From: Stutzerimonas stutzeri
GTDB taxonomy: Bacteria > Pseudomonadota > Gammaproteobacteria > Pseudomonadales > Pseudomonadaceae
Direction: 5' to 3'
NCBI RefSeq assembly: GCF_015291885.1
Contig: NZ_CP036186.1
Location: forward strand, 2,941,001 to 3,005,000
Length of the DNA stretch: 64,000 bases
Shown here: in pieces, positions 27,787 through 36,476 of the stretch
Layout: each line of letters begins with the position of its first letter
Position numbering within the stretch: position 1 is the first letter of the stretch
Position numbers and translations under genes: made by a program
Notes under the pieces: model-generated
Database searches by the model: none
What the model saw: only the letters and a program-made list of their open reading frames with translations
Told to the model about the DNA's origin: nothing

Positions 27787-28596
27787 ATGAATCCCTCCAC
27801 CCTGATCGGCATACTCGCGAGCATCGGCCTGCTCTCTGTCGTCATGCTCTTTGCAGCCAAAGAACCTGCAATGTTCATCGACCTGCCCAGCCTTGGCATC
27901 GTTCTGGTCGGCACATTGGCGGCCACCTTTATCAGCTACCCATTACGCGAGGTCACGCGGGTATTCGGGCTGATATGGACCGTAATGCGTAACGAGCGGC
28001 TGTATACCCGTCAGGATCTGGATGAGCTGGTTCAGATATCCCGACTGTGGATCAGCGGAGATCTCGTCGCCGTGGAAAAGGCAGTCGAGCAGGTCAGTAA
28101 TCCGTTTCTACGCACGGGCGTCCAGCTGGTGATCGACAACACGCCGGAAGAGGACATCCTGGACGTGCTGCAATGGCGGATCGCTCGTTTGCGTGCCCGT
28201 GAAAACGCCGAGGCGCAGCTGTTTCGCGCGATGGCCAGCTATGCGCCGGCATTCGGCATGATCGGCACGCTGGTGGGACTGATCAACCTGATGTTCATGC
28301 TCGGCAGTGGCGACATGGATCTGATCGGCCGCAGCCTCGCGGTCGCATTGATGACCACCTTCTATGGTGTGTTGCTGGCCAACCTGATTCTCAAGCCGGT
28401 CGCCGTGAAGCTGGAACGGCGCACCGAGCAGCGCGTGGCACTTATGAACCTGGTGATGCAGGGCATTTCGATGATGTGCAACCGCCGCAGCCCCGCTTAC
28501 ATGCGAGAAACGCTGAAGTCATTCATTGCCCACCATGACGACGAGATCCGCGACGGCACCCCCGTCGCGCCGCGCGTCAAACCGCAGGGTGATTGA
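27787..28596 (+). CDS. PomA/MotA-like motor stator subunit
   Basis: A 269-residue inner-membrane protein with four predicted helices. It starts MNPSTLIGILASIGLLSVVM and FIDLPSLGIVLVGTLAA; the cytoplasmic loop is charged; SYAPAFGMIGTLVGLINLMF holds the conserved Pro/Thr channel residues of MotA/PomA. With the next gene it would form an ion-driven stator. It is not in a flagellar cluster, so it could be an accessory stator or drive another envelope process. ATG 27787 has GGAG five bases upstream. Confidence 0.85.
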   Translation: MNPSTLIGILASIGLLSVVMLFAAKEPAMFIDLPSLGIVLVGTLAATFISYPLREVTRVFGLIWTVMRNERLYTRQDLDELVQISRLWISGDLVAVEKAVEQVSNPFLRTGVQLVIDNTPEEDILDVLQWRIARLRARENAEAQLFRAMASYAPAFGMIGTLVGLINLMFMLGSGDMDLIGRSLAVALMTTFYGVLLANLILKPVAVKLERRTEQRVALMNLVMQGISMMCNRRSPAYMRETLKSFIAHHDDEIRDGTPVAPRVKPQGD

Positions 28597-28598
28597 GG

Positions 28599-29330
28599 GT
28601 GAGCGGGCCACAGGGCAGCCGGTTTGCCAGATGGCATATCGAGCCGCAACGGGAGGAGGAGCAGGAAGCCTGGCTGGTGACCTACCTGGACATGCTCACG
28701 CTGCTGCTGGTCATGCTGGTCATCATGCTGGCCATGGCGGGTAAAGGGGATGCCAAGCAGAACGAACAGACAGCGCTCGAGGCTGCGCCGCTGACTGCTG
28801 GCGAACAGGTCGTGGCACTGCAGTCTTCAGCCTCACCCATCCCATCCATTGTCCCGGTACCGACGCCAGCGACCGATGTGGAAACCGAAGCCGATGAGGC
28901 GGTCCGCTCGGTGGCGGATCTAGCGCTAGGCGAAGATATCGAGGTAATCGTCAACGATGGCAGCATCAGCTTTCGCATCAGCAGCGAGATACTGTTTGGC
29001 TCCGGTCGGGCAGAGCTGGAAGATGCGGGCCTGGACGTAATCGATCGCCTGGTGCCAACCCTCGCCGCAGGCCGCTATCGAATCATCGTCGAAGGCCACA
29101 CCGATAACCTGCCAATCCAGACCGAACGCTTCCCTTCCAACTGGGAGCTCTCCGCCAGCCGCGCCAGCAGCGTGGTGCGCTACCTGCAGTTGGCCGATAT
29201 CGAAGCGACGCGCTTGAGCGCGACCGGCTATGCCGACACTCGCCCGATTGCCGACAACGCCGATGAGCGCGGCCGGGCCAGTAACCGGCGCGTCGAGCTA
29301 GTCATGCGCACCGAGCCGGATAAACCCTGA
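28599..29330 (+). CDS. MotB-like stator subunit with OmpA domain
   Basis: About 243 residues: a short cytoplasmic N-terminus, one membrane helix with the ion-carrying aspartate (TYLDMLTLLLVMLVIMLAM), a linker rich in Pro/Thr/Glu, and an OmpA/MotB peptidoglycan-binding domain (ILFGSGRAELEDAG, VEGHTDNLPIQTERFPSNWE, LSASRASSVV, RASNRRVEL). I chose the GTG at 28599, two bases after the stop of the preceding gene; a TTG at 28593 would overlap it. It partners the PomA-like protein. Confidence 0.85.
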   Translation: MSGPQGSRFARWHIEPQREEEQEAWLVTYLDMLTLLLVMLVIMLAMAGKGDAKQNEQTALEAAPLTAGEQVVALQSSASPIPSIVPVPTPATDVETEADEAVRSVADLALGEDIEVIVNDGSISFRISSEILFGSGRAELEDAGLDVIDRLVPTLAAGRYRIIVEGHTDNLPIQTERFPSNWELSASRASSVVRYLQLADIEATRLSATGYADTRPIADNADERGRASNRRVELVMRTEPDKP

Positions 29331-29367
29331 CGACCATCGATCTCCAAGGCCGACGACACCGCCTGCA

Positions 29368-30300
29368 TCACCCCAGCGCGGTATCCAGAAACATCATCAC
29401 CGCGAAGCCCACCATCAATCCCAAGGTGGCGGGCGTCTGATGCCCGTTGCGATGTGTTTCCGGAATGACTTCATGGGAAACCACGAAGATCATCGCGCCC
29501 GCAGCCAAGCCGAGGCTGATGGGATAGGCAATGGCGAACCCGCTCGACATGCCGATACCCACCAACGCGCCAATTGGCTCCATCAGCCCGGAAGCCGCAG
29601 CGACCAGTACCGACCGCATTGCAGACAGCCCCGTCGTGCGCAATGCCAGCGCGACAGCCAGCCCCTCCGGAATGTCCTGGATGGAGATGGCAGTGGTCAG
29701 CGGCAGGCCAACACTAAGGTCGCCATTGGCGAAGCTGACACCAATGGCCATGCCTTCGGGAATGTTGTGCAGCGCGATGGCAAGGACGAACAGCCATACT
29801 CGATTAAAACGCTCGCACTCCGGCCCGCAAGGGCCAGTGCTCTCGTGCTCATGGGGTGTGAAGTAATCCAGCCCAAGCATCAACAGCACGCCGAGACCCA
29901 GGCCGACGACAACAGTCAGAGCCGCCGCCGGACCACTGCCGAACAATTCACGGCCGGCTGCCAAGCCCGGCAGGATCAACGAGAACGCGCTCGCCGCCAG
30001 CATCATTCCAGCTGCGAAACCAAGCATGCTGTCCTGTGTACGGGTAGAGATGTCGCGCAGACCGATCGCCAGGAACGCGCCAAAAGCCGTCGCGACAAAA
30101 CCGGCAGTGCCGCCGAGCAGCGCGTAGCGAACGTTGTCCGTGTCATCGCTCTGAAATGCACTAACGCCGCCCGCCACCAGCAGAAGCAGCACCGCGGCTG
30201 CAGCAGCGGCGAGGCTGAAGGTGATCCAGGGGCTGGCCTGCGCTTGGGCGATCCAGGCGGCGCGTAAAGTGGCAGCAGGGCTTTGAATGGTCGAGGCCAT
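29368..30300 (-). CDS. ZIP family metal transporter
   Basis: About 310 residues with eight predicted membrane helices. The signature segments are ALHNIPEGMAIGVSFANG in one helix and ISIQDIPEGLAVALALR in the next, the paired metal-binding motifs of ZIP/ZupT; FTPHEHESTGPCGPEC is a His/Cys loop between. It would import Zn2+ or related divalent ions. ATG 30300 is preferred over an upstream in-frame ATG at 30411 because the extra 37 residues are not hydrophobic and do not look like the family. Confidence 0.86.
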   Translation of the reverse strand: MASTIQSPAATLRAAWIAQAQASPWITFSLAAAAAAVLLLLVAGGVSAFQSDDTDNVRYALLGGTAGFVATAFGAFLAIGLRDISTRTQDSMLGFAAGMMLAASAFSLILPGLAAGRELFGSGPAAALTVVVGLGLGVLLMLGLDYFTPHEHESTGPCGPECERFNRVWLFVLAIALHNIPEGMAIGVSFANGDLSVGLPLTTAISIQDIPEGLAVALALRTTGLSAMRSVLVAAASGLMEPIGALVGIGMSSGFAIAYPISLGLAAGAMIFVVSHEVIPETHRNGHQTPATLGLMVGFAVMMFLDTALG

Positions 30301-30537
30301 GATCACGAAATCCTGGGGGCGGACCGCCAGTGTACTCCGCCCCTCTCGGAACCTGAGCCTATCGCCGCGATAGGACATCCCCATGGACCGCCATCGCAGC
30401 GCGAAAGCCATCTGCCCTTGACCAACAATGCGACGCTATGCCTCGTAGCCATTGGCCTTGTACCAATTGCCCGAAGTTGTCCGTAAGCTTGAAACGATTT
30501 GATGGCCGTCACGGGCCGCATCAGGGAGTGGTCCGTC

Positions 30538-31722
30538 GTGCCAGCCGCAAAATCCACCCGCCGCGCATTTCCGCTGCTCGTTGCACTCGTGCTGCTTGGC
30601 GCCTGGCTGTTCTGGCGCCAACTGCAAGGCCCGCAATTGCCAGCCTATCGCGTTGAAGCACGACCGCTGGTGCAACGTGTAGTCGCCAGTGGCGAGGTGG
30701 ATAGCCAATCGCTGGCACAGGTAGGCAGTGAGATAACCGGTGTCATTGCTGCGCGCCATGTGCGTGAGGGTGACGCGGTGAAGGCCGGCGATCTGTTGCT
30801 CGAGCTACGCGACGACGAGCAGCGCGCCCGCCTGCTCGAAGCCGAGGCCAGCCTGCAGCAACTGATCGATTCCACCCGCCCACAGGCGCAAGCCACATTG
30901 CGCGAGGCACAGCACAATCTGGAGCAGGCGAGCCGAGAGCTGCAGCGCCGTGAAACGCTCTTCGAACGCAAAATCCTAGCCTCCGAACCGCTGGAGCAGG
31001 CCCGCCGTGCGGAGCTGACCGCACGAGTCATACGTGATCGCGCCCGTTTCGCCGCTGCCGCCGTGGCCGCAGGGGGCAGCGAGGAGCAGGTATTGCGTCA
31101 GCGCCTGGAAGCGGCTCGCGCAGCGCTCGCAAAAACCCGTATTCACGCGCAGGTCGACGGCATCGTGCAGACGCGCGATGTCGAGCCCGGCGACCTGGTC
31201 CAGCCGGGCCGCACGTTGTTGGCCATCGCCCGCTCAGGCAGCAGCGAAATTCTGTTGCCGCTGGACGAGAAGAATCTGGCCCCAATCGAACTGGGCCAAG
31301 CGGCGAAGATCATCGCCGATGCCTACCCCGACCGCGTGCTGACGGCACGAGTCAGCTTTATCGCACCCAGCGTCGACACAGCCCGCGGGACCATCGATGT
31401 TCATCTGGACCTGCAAGAGCCGACCGACCTTCTCCGCCAGGGCATGACGGTTTCGGTGAACATCGAGACTGGCCGTCGCGAACAAGCACTGGTGCTGCCC
31501 AACGATGCACTGCGCGCGCGCGAAGGCTCGCGTGCTCAGGTACTGCGGGTCAACGCTGGACGGGTCGAACGGGTCAACGTACGTCTGGGCCTGCTGGGCA
31601 CCGCATTGAGCGAGGTCATCGATGGTCTGGAAGCGGGTGACCTGGTGCTGATCGCTGACGCCGAAGAGGGCCAGCGCGTGCGGGTAGTCGAGCAACAGAT
31701 CCCCAGCGGCATTCAGGACTGA
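30538..31722 (+). CDS. HlyD-family periplasmic adaptor subunit of an ABC exporter
   Basis: About 394 residues. One N-terminal membrane helix (FPLLVALVLLGAWLFW), a biotinyl-lipoyl barrel (VGSEITGVIAARHVREGDAVKAGDLLLEL), a long alpha hairpin rich in Glu/Arg/Gln, and the returning lipoyl half (IHAQVDGIVQTRDVEPGDLV). GTG 30538 has GGGAG nine bases upstream. It is first of a three-gene operon with a permease and an ATPase, the MacA/DevB-like arrangement; substrate unknown. Confidence 0.86.
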   Translation: MPAAKSTRRAFPLLVALVLLGAWLFWRQLQGPQLPAYRVEARPLVQRVVASGEVDSQSLAQVGSEITGVIAARHVREGDAVKAGDLLLELRDDEQRARLLEAEASLQQLIDSTRPQAQATLREAQHNLEQASRELQRRETLFERKILASEPLEQARRAELTARVIRDRARFAAAAVAAGGSEEQVLRQRLEAARAALAKTRIHAQVDGIVQTRDVEPGDLVQPGRTLLAIARSGSSEILLPLDEKNLAPIELGQAAKIIADAYPDRVLTARVSFIAPSVDTARGTIDVHLDLQEPTDLLRQGMTVSVNIETGRREQALVLPNDALRAREGSRAQVLRVNAGRVERVNVRLGLLGTALSEVIDGLEAGDLVLIADAEEGQRVRVVEQQIPSGIQD

Positions 31723-31727
31723 TTGGC

Positions 31728-32948
31728 ATGCGCCTGGCCGACTCGTTGTGGACCGAATGGACGATCGCCCTGCGCTTTCTGCTGGACAACCGTATGCAAT
31801 CGCTGCTGATCATCTTCGGCATCGCCGTCGGCTCGGCGGTGATCGTTTTCATTACCGCATTGATCACCGGCCTGCAGGCCAACGTGGTCGAACGCACGCT
31901 CGGCACCCAGGCACATATCCGCATCCTGCCGCCGGATGAAGTCAACCGCACCTTGCCTGTAGATGACGGTAGCTGGTCACTGGTGCTGGAGAGCCCAAGG
32001 GCACAACGGCTGCGCTCGATCATCAATTGGCAGGATGTTCGCGATGTGCTCGATCAGGACTCGCAGATCCTCGCGGTGTCACCGGTAATCAGCGGCCCGG
32101 CCATCGCTCGACGCGGCGTGGCCCGTGCTTCGGTGGCCTTGCTCGGCATCGATCCGCAGCGTTACCAGCGCATCATCCCCCTCAGCCGCGACCTCATCGC
32201 AGGCCAGCTGGTGGTCGGCGCCGGCAACGCGGTGATCGGCAAGGAACTCGCCCGTGACCTGGGCCTGGGCATCGGTGACAAGCTGCGACTGGATGCGGGC
32301 GAAGGCCGGGAAACCGTAGTCGATATCGCAGGCATCTTCGAGTTGGGCGTGCGCGAACTGGACGCACGTTACGTTTACCTGGATTTGAAGCAGGCGCAGA
32401 CGCTGCTCGACCTGCCGGGTGGAGTCACAGTAATCGATACCACAGTCGCGGAAATCTTCGAGGCCGACCAGGTCGCCACGCGCCTGGCTCGCCTGACCGG
32501 ACTGCGCGCCGAGAGCTGGATGGAAACCAACGGGCAACTGCTCAATGCCCTCAGTTCGCAAAGCATGACCACCGAAATGATCCGCGTATTCGTCGGTATC
32601 TCCGTGGCGTTCGGCATCGCCAGCGTGCTGGCCGTTAGTGTGGTTCAGCGTACCCGAGAGATCGGCATCCTGCGCGCCATGGGTAGTCCACGTGGGCAGA
32701 TCCTGCGCGTGTTCCTGCTGCAGGGTGGGCTACTCGGACTGCTCGGCTCGGCCTGCGGCGGCGGCGTCGGATGGGGGCTGGTGCAGGTGTTCAATATAGC
32801 CGGCCCGCGCCTGTTCGATATCCCCGTCGACCCGACACTGGTACCGCTGGCCATGCTGATCGCCACGATCACCGGCGTGTTGGCGGCTGCCATGCCGGCG
32901 CGCCGCGCGGCACGTTACGACCCTGCGGTGGCAATTCGTTATGTCTGA
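31728..32948 (+). CDS. ABC exporter permease (FtsX/MacB-type)
   Basis: A 406-residue permease with one N-terminal helix (LLIIFGIAVGSAVIVFITAL), a periplasmic domain of about 230 residues, and three C-terminal helices, including VAFGIASVLAVSVVQRTREIGILRAMGSPRGQILR, the FtsX-domain coupling region. It ends [15 protein letters not shown], typical of the family. It begins 5 bp after the adaptor and overlaps the ATPase gene by 8 bp. Confidence 0.87.
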   Translation: MRLADSLWTEWTIALRFLLDNRMQSLLIIFGIAVGSAVIVFITALITGLQANVVERTLGTQAHIRILPPDEVNRTLPVDDGSWSLVLESPRAQRLRSIINWQDVRDVLDQDSQILAVSPVISGPAIARRGVARASVALLGIDPQRYQRIIPLSRDLIAGQLVVGAGNAVIGKELARDLGLGIGDKLRLDAGEGRETVVDIAGIFELGVRELDARYVYLDLKQAQTLLDLPGGVTVIDTTVAEIFEADQVATRLARLTGLRAESWMETNGQLLNALSSQSMTTEMIRVFVGISVAFGIASVLAVSVVQRTREIGILRAMGSPRGQILRVFLLQGGLLGLLGSACGGGVGWGLVQVFNIAGPRLFDIPVDPTLVPLAMLIATITGVLAAAMPARRAARYDPAVAIRYV

Positions 32949-33666
32949 TCTGGCCACCAATGCAGACGAGGTCCTGCGCCTGGACCAGGTGCGCAAGGCT
33001 TTCAATCCTGGCACGCCACTGGAAACGCAAGTACTGCACGGTATCGACCTCCGCCTGTGCCGCGGCGAGCTCACAGCACTGATCGGGCCGTCCGGCTCAG
33101 GCAAAAGCACGCTGTTGAACTTGATCGGCCTGCTCGATGCGCCCAGTTCCGGCGAGCTGTACCTGCTGGGACAAGCGACACGCGACAGCGACGACGAAAC
33201 CCGCACCCACCTGCGCAACCAGGCGATTGGCTTCGTGTTCCAGTTTCACCACCTGATCTCGGCGTTCAGCGTGCTGGAAAATGTGCTGATGCCGTTGATG
33301 ATCCGCCACGGCAAGCCATCGAGCGCGGATATCGAACTGGCGCGCGGCCTGCTCGACGAAGTCGGGCTGAGCCAGTTCGCCGACAAGAAGCCAACGCAGA
33401 TCTCCGGTGGTCAGCAGCAACGGGTGGCCATCGCCCGAGCGCTGGTCACGCGCCCTCCCCTGCTGCTGGCCGACGAGCCGACCGGCAATCTGGACAGTCG
33501 CACCGCGCAAAGCGTGTTCGAACTGTTCCATCGCATCAATGCTCAATTTGGCTGCGCGGTGCTGGTGGTAACCCATGATCCGCGACTCGCTGCAGATTGT
33601 GAGCGGACCATCCAGCTGGTCGACGGACATATCGTCAGTGACGAAGCCCGAACCAGCACCCTCTGA
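32941..33666 (+). CDS. ABC exporter ATPase (LolD/MacB-like)
   Basis: A 241-residue nucleotide-binding subunit: Walker [17 protein letters not shown]-loop [18 protein letters not shown], signature [16 protein letters not shown], Walker [13 protein letters not shown] and the His switch VVTHDP. The FHHL and GNLD pattern places it with LolD/MacB exporters. With the permease and adaptor it forms a tripartite ATP-driven export or extraction system; it lacks an outer membrane factor gene here. Confidence 0.92.
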   Translation: MSDLATNADEVLRLDQVRKAFNPGTPLETQVLHGIDLRLCRGELTALIGPSGSGKSTLLNLIGLLDAPSSGELYLLGQATRDSDDETRTHLRNQAIGFVFQFHHLISAFSVLENVLMPLMIRHGKPSSADIELARGLLDEVGLSQFADKKPTQISGGQQQRVAIARALVTRPPLLLADEPTGNLDSRTAQSVFELFHRINAQFGCAVLVVTHDPRLAADCERTIQLVDGHIVSDEARTSTL

Positions 33667-33743
33667 GCAGTCACTCTTTGGCTGGCCTAGCGCTCAGCCT
33701 GCGGCCAGCGTGCGTCATGCCCACACGCGAAACGACCCCGACC

Positions 33744-33759
33744 ATTAATAACTATTAAT
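33744..33759. promoter_or_regulatory. Perfect palindrome upstream of the persulfide dioxygenase operon
   Basis: ATTAATA-AC-TATTAAT, 7-bp arms and a 2-bp centre, 87 bp before the dioxygenase ATG. An AT-rich perfect inverted repeat fits an ArsR-type dimer such as the BigR/SqrR-like protein encoded at 39776-40093. Binding is inferred. Confidence 0.5.
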
Positions 33760-33805
33760 TCTAAGCATATAACCAACTTCAGAGCTAAGATCAGGCATCA
33801 CACGA

Positions 33806-33821
33806 ATACCCCCGCCGGTAT
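33806..33821. promoter_or_regulatory. CsoR-type operator candidate before the persulfide dioxygenase gene
   Basis: ATACCCCCGCCGGTAT: AT arms around a C/G tract, resembling the G-tract operators of the CsoR/CstR/FrmR family. It lies 25 bp before the ATG, and a CsoR-family gene closes the locus at 40279. Confidence 0.4.
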
Positions 33822-33845
33822 ATAAATATAGAAGAGGCGCACCCC

Positions 33846-34709
33846 ATGAATGCCCACATTGAAGCTTTCTTCGATCCCGCTACCTTCACTTACAGCTACG
33901 TGGTCAGCGACCCCGTTACGCGTCAATGCGCGCTGATCGATTCGGTGCTGGACTACGACGCGGCGTCGGGCCGCACCTCCCATGCCAGCGCGGAGCGTTT
34001 GATCGCTTACGTACGTGAGCATGAGCTGAAGGTGCAATGGTTGCTTGAGACCCATGTGCATGCTGACCACCTGAGCGCCGCGCCTTATCTGAAGCAACAA
34101 CTTGGCGGTCAGCTGGCAATCGGTGATCGGATCACCGTTGTGCAGGACACATTCGGCAAGTTGTTCAATGCCGGTACCGATTTTGCTACCGATGGCCGCC
34201 AGTTCGACCATCTGTTTCACGATGGCGACACCTTCCAGGTGGGCGACGTCCAGGCGCGCGCAATCCACACGCCCGGCCACACGCCCGCCTGCATGACATA
34301 CGTCATCGGCGACGCGGCGTTCGTAGGCGATACGCTGTTCATGCCCGATTACGGCACTGCCCGCTGCGACTTCCCCGGCGGAGACGCGCGCATGCTGTAT
34401 CAGTCGATCCAGAAACTGTTCGCCCTGCCGGGCGACACGCGGGTATTCATGTGCCACGACTACAAGGCGCCGGGCCGAGAAGAGTTCCTCTATGAGACGA
34501 CTATCGCCGCCGAACGCGAAAGCAACGTGCACGTACACAGTGGCATCACTGAGGACCAGTTCGTCGCCATGCGCACCGAGCGGGACGCAACCTTGGGCAT
34601 GCCTACGCTGATCCTGCCTTCGGTGCAGATCAACATGCGCGGCGGCGAGCTGCCCAGCCCCGAAAGCAACGGCACGCGCTATCTGAAGATCCCTCTGGAC
34701 GTGCTGTAA
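33846..34709 (+). CDS. Persulfide dioxygenase (ETHE1-like, Blh-type metallo-beta-lactamase)
   Basis: A 287-residue MBL-fold enzyme. ETHVHADHLSAAPYL gives the HxHxDH motif, HTPGHTPACMTYVIGD the next His, and FVGDTLFMPDYGTARCDFPGGDA the bridging Asp with the persulfide dioxygenase signature; VFMCHDY supplies the last His. It oxidises glutathione persulfide to sulfite. First gene of the sulfide operon; ATG with AGAGG eight bases upstream. Confidence 0.9.
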   Translation: MNAHIEAFFDPATFTYSYVVSDPVTRQCALIDSVLDYDAASGRTSHASAERLIAYVREHELKVQWLLETHVHADHLSAAPYLKQQLGGQLAIGDRITVVQDTFGKLFNAGTDFATDGRQFDHLFHDGDTFQVGDVQARAIHTPGHTPACMTYVIGDAAFVGDTLFMPDYGTARCDFPGGDARMLYQSIQKLFALPGDTRVFMCHDYKAPGREEFLYETTIAAERESNVHVHSGITEDQFVAMRTERDATLGMPTLILPSVQINMRGGELPSPESNGTRYLKIPLDVL

Positions 34710-34730
34710 GCCGAGCGTGGAGGCCGTCAC

Positions 34731-36476
34731 ATGCAAACTCTAAAACGCCTGACACCCTTCATCTCCGTCGCCGCCCAACTGCAACCGTCGGACATGGCAC
34801 TGCTGGCCAGCAGCGGCTTTCGCTGCGTCATCAACAATCGTCCGGACAACGAGGGTGAAGCTCAGCCGTCGAGCGAGGCGATGCGCATCGCCGCCGAGGC
34901 TTCGGGGCTCGAATACCACTTCCTGCCGGTGGTATCCGGCCAGATCAGTGACGCCGATATCGCGGACTTTCGCGCACTGCTGGAGCGGATCAAGGGGCCG
35001 GCACTGGCGTTCTGCAGGACCGGCACCCGATCGGCCTCGCTCTGGGCGCTGGCCGAGGCACACCATCTGGATCCGCAGGTACTGCTGAAAACAGCGCAGC
35101 AGGCGGACTACGATCTGAGCGCCCTTTTGCCGCGGCTGCAGCAGCACTGGCAGTCCGAGGGCAATCAGCTGCTCCTCTCTGCGACACGATTCGCCGCTAC
35201 ACCGCGCTACGACGTGCTGGTGGTTGGCGGCGGTGCGGCCGGCTGCGCCGTGACTGCCAGCCTGCTCAAACGCAACCCTGATTTGCGCGTCGCCATAATC
35301 GAGCCGCGGGACCAGCATTACTATCAGCCCGGCTGGACGCTGGTAGGCGCCGGCGTGTTCGACCGCGCCGACACCGAGCGAGCGATGAGCCGCTGTATCC
35401 CGCCCAAGGCCCAGTGGATACGCGCCGCCGCCGAAGCATTCGAGCCGGAGCATCAGCAAGTGGTGCTCGAAGACGGCAGCCGCATAGGCTATCGAGCGCT
35501 GGTGGTATGCCCTGGATTGAGCCTCGATTGGGATGCTATCGAAGGCGCCCGCGACAGCCTTGGCAAGTTTGGCGTGACCTCTAACTACGCCTTCGAGCTG
35601 GCGCCCTATACCTGGCAATTGGTGCAGAGCCTGCGCGGTGGCAAGGCGCTGTTCACTCAGCCGCCGATGCCGATCAAGTGTGCCGGCGCACCGCAGAAGG
35701 CCATGTATCTGTCCTGCGATCACTGGCGCCAGCAAGGCGTGCTGCAGGACATCGAGGTCGACTTCTGTTCGGCCGGCGCGGTGCTGTTCGGCGTCGCCGA
35801 CTTCGTGCCAGCGCTAATGCAGTACGTCGAACGCTACGGTGCCCGGCTGAACTTCAACCACAACCTGGTGGCAATCGACGGGCCGGCACAAAAGGCCTGG
35901 TTTAAAGCCACCGACGGCACCGGACAGAGCACTACGGTGGAGCGTGACTTCGATCTGCTGCATCTGGTGCCGCCGCAGCATGCGCCGGACTTCATCCGCC
36001 AGAGCGCTCTGGCTAACGCCGACGGCTGGTTCGAAGCAGAGCACGAAACCCTGCGTCACCCGCGCTTCGGCAACATATTCAGTCTTGGCGACGTCTGCTC
36101 CGCCCCCAACGCCAAGACCGCCGCAGCTGTGCGCAAGCAGGCACCAGTGGTAGCGGAAAACATCCTGAGCGTGCTCGACGGCAAGGGGCCTCGAGCGATC
36201 TATGACGGCTACGGTTCCTGCCCGCTGACGGTCGAGCGTGGCAAGGTGATCCTTGCCGAGTTCGGCTACGGAGGCAAACTGCTGCCGACCTTCCCGCTCG
36301 ATCCACGTGTGCCAAGACGCCTGGCCTGGCGGCTGAAGACCCAATGGATGCCGTCGATCTACTACGACATGATGCTCAAAGGGCATGAGTGGCTGGCCGA
36401 GCCGAAACACCTGGATTTCGAGCCGCGTCCGGCTGAGGCGTCCAGCGCCTGCGACTTCACCCAGGAGAAAAAGTGA
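34731..36476 (+). CDS. TIGR01244 sulfur transferase fused to sulfide:quinone oxidoreductase-like flavoprotein
   Basis: A 581-residue fusion. Residues 1 to about 110 are a TIGR01244/DUF442 phosphatase-like sulfurtransferase domain with the loop AFCRTGTRSASLWAL (Cys-x5-Arg). From about residue 160 a flavoprotein begins: YDVLVVGGGAAGCAVTASLL, then IEPRDQHYYQPGWTLVGAGVF, VVCPGLSLDWDAIEG, MPIKCAGAPQKAMYLS and NIFSLGDVCSAPNAKTAAAV. These are the features of type II-like SQR, which oxidises H2S to persulfide and reduces quinone at the inner membrane. Fusion would let the N-terminal domain take the persulfide sulfur directly. GGAGG lies seven bases before the ATG. Confidence 0.9.
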   Translation: MQTLKRLTPFISVAAQLQPSDMALLASSGFRCVINNRPDNEGEAQPSSEAMRIAAEASGLEYHFLPVVSGQISDADIADFRALLERIKGPALAFCRTGTRSASLWALAEAHHLDPQVLLKTAQQADYDLSALLPRLQQHWQSEGNQLLLSATRFAATPRYDVLVVGGGAAGCAVTASLLKRNPDLRVAIIEPRDQHYYQPGWTLVGAGVFDRADTERAMSRCIPPKAQWIRAAAEAFEPEHQQVVLEDGSRIGYRALVVCPGLSLDWDAIEGARDSLGKFGVTSNYAFELAPYTWQLVQSLRGGKALFTQPPMPIKCAGAPQKAMYLSCDHWRQQGVLQDIEVDFCSAGAVLFGVADFVPALMQYVERYGARLNFNHNLVAIDGPAQKAWFKATDGTGQSTTVERDFDLLHLVPPQHAPDFIRQSALANADGWFEAEHETLRHPRFGNIFSLGDVCSAPNAKTAAAVRKQAPVVAENILSVLDGKGPRAIYDGYGSCPLTVERGKVILAEFGYGGKLLPTFPLDPRVPRRLAWRLKTQWMPSIYYDMMLKGHEWLAEPKHLDFEPRPAEASSACDFTQEKK

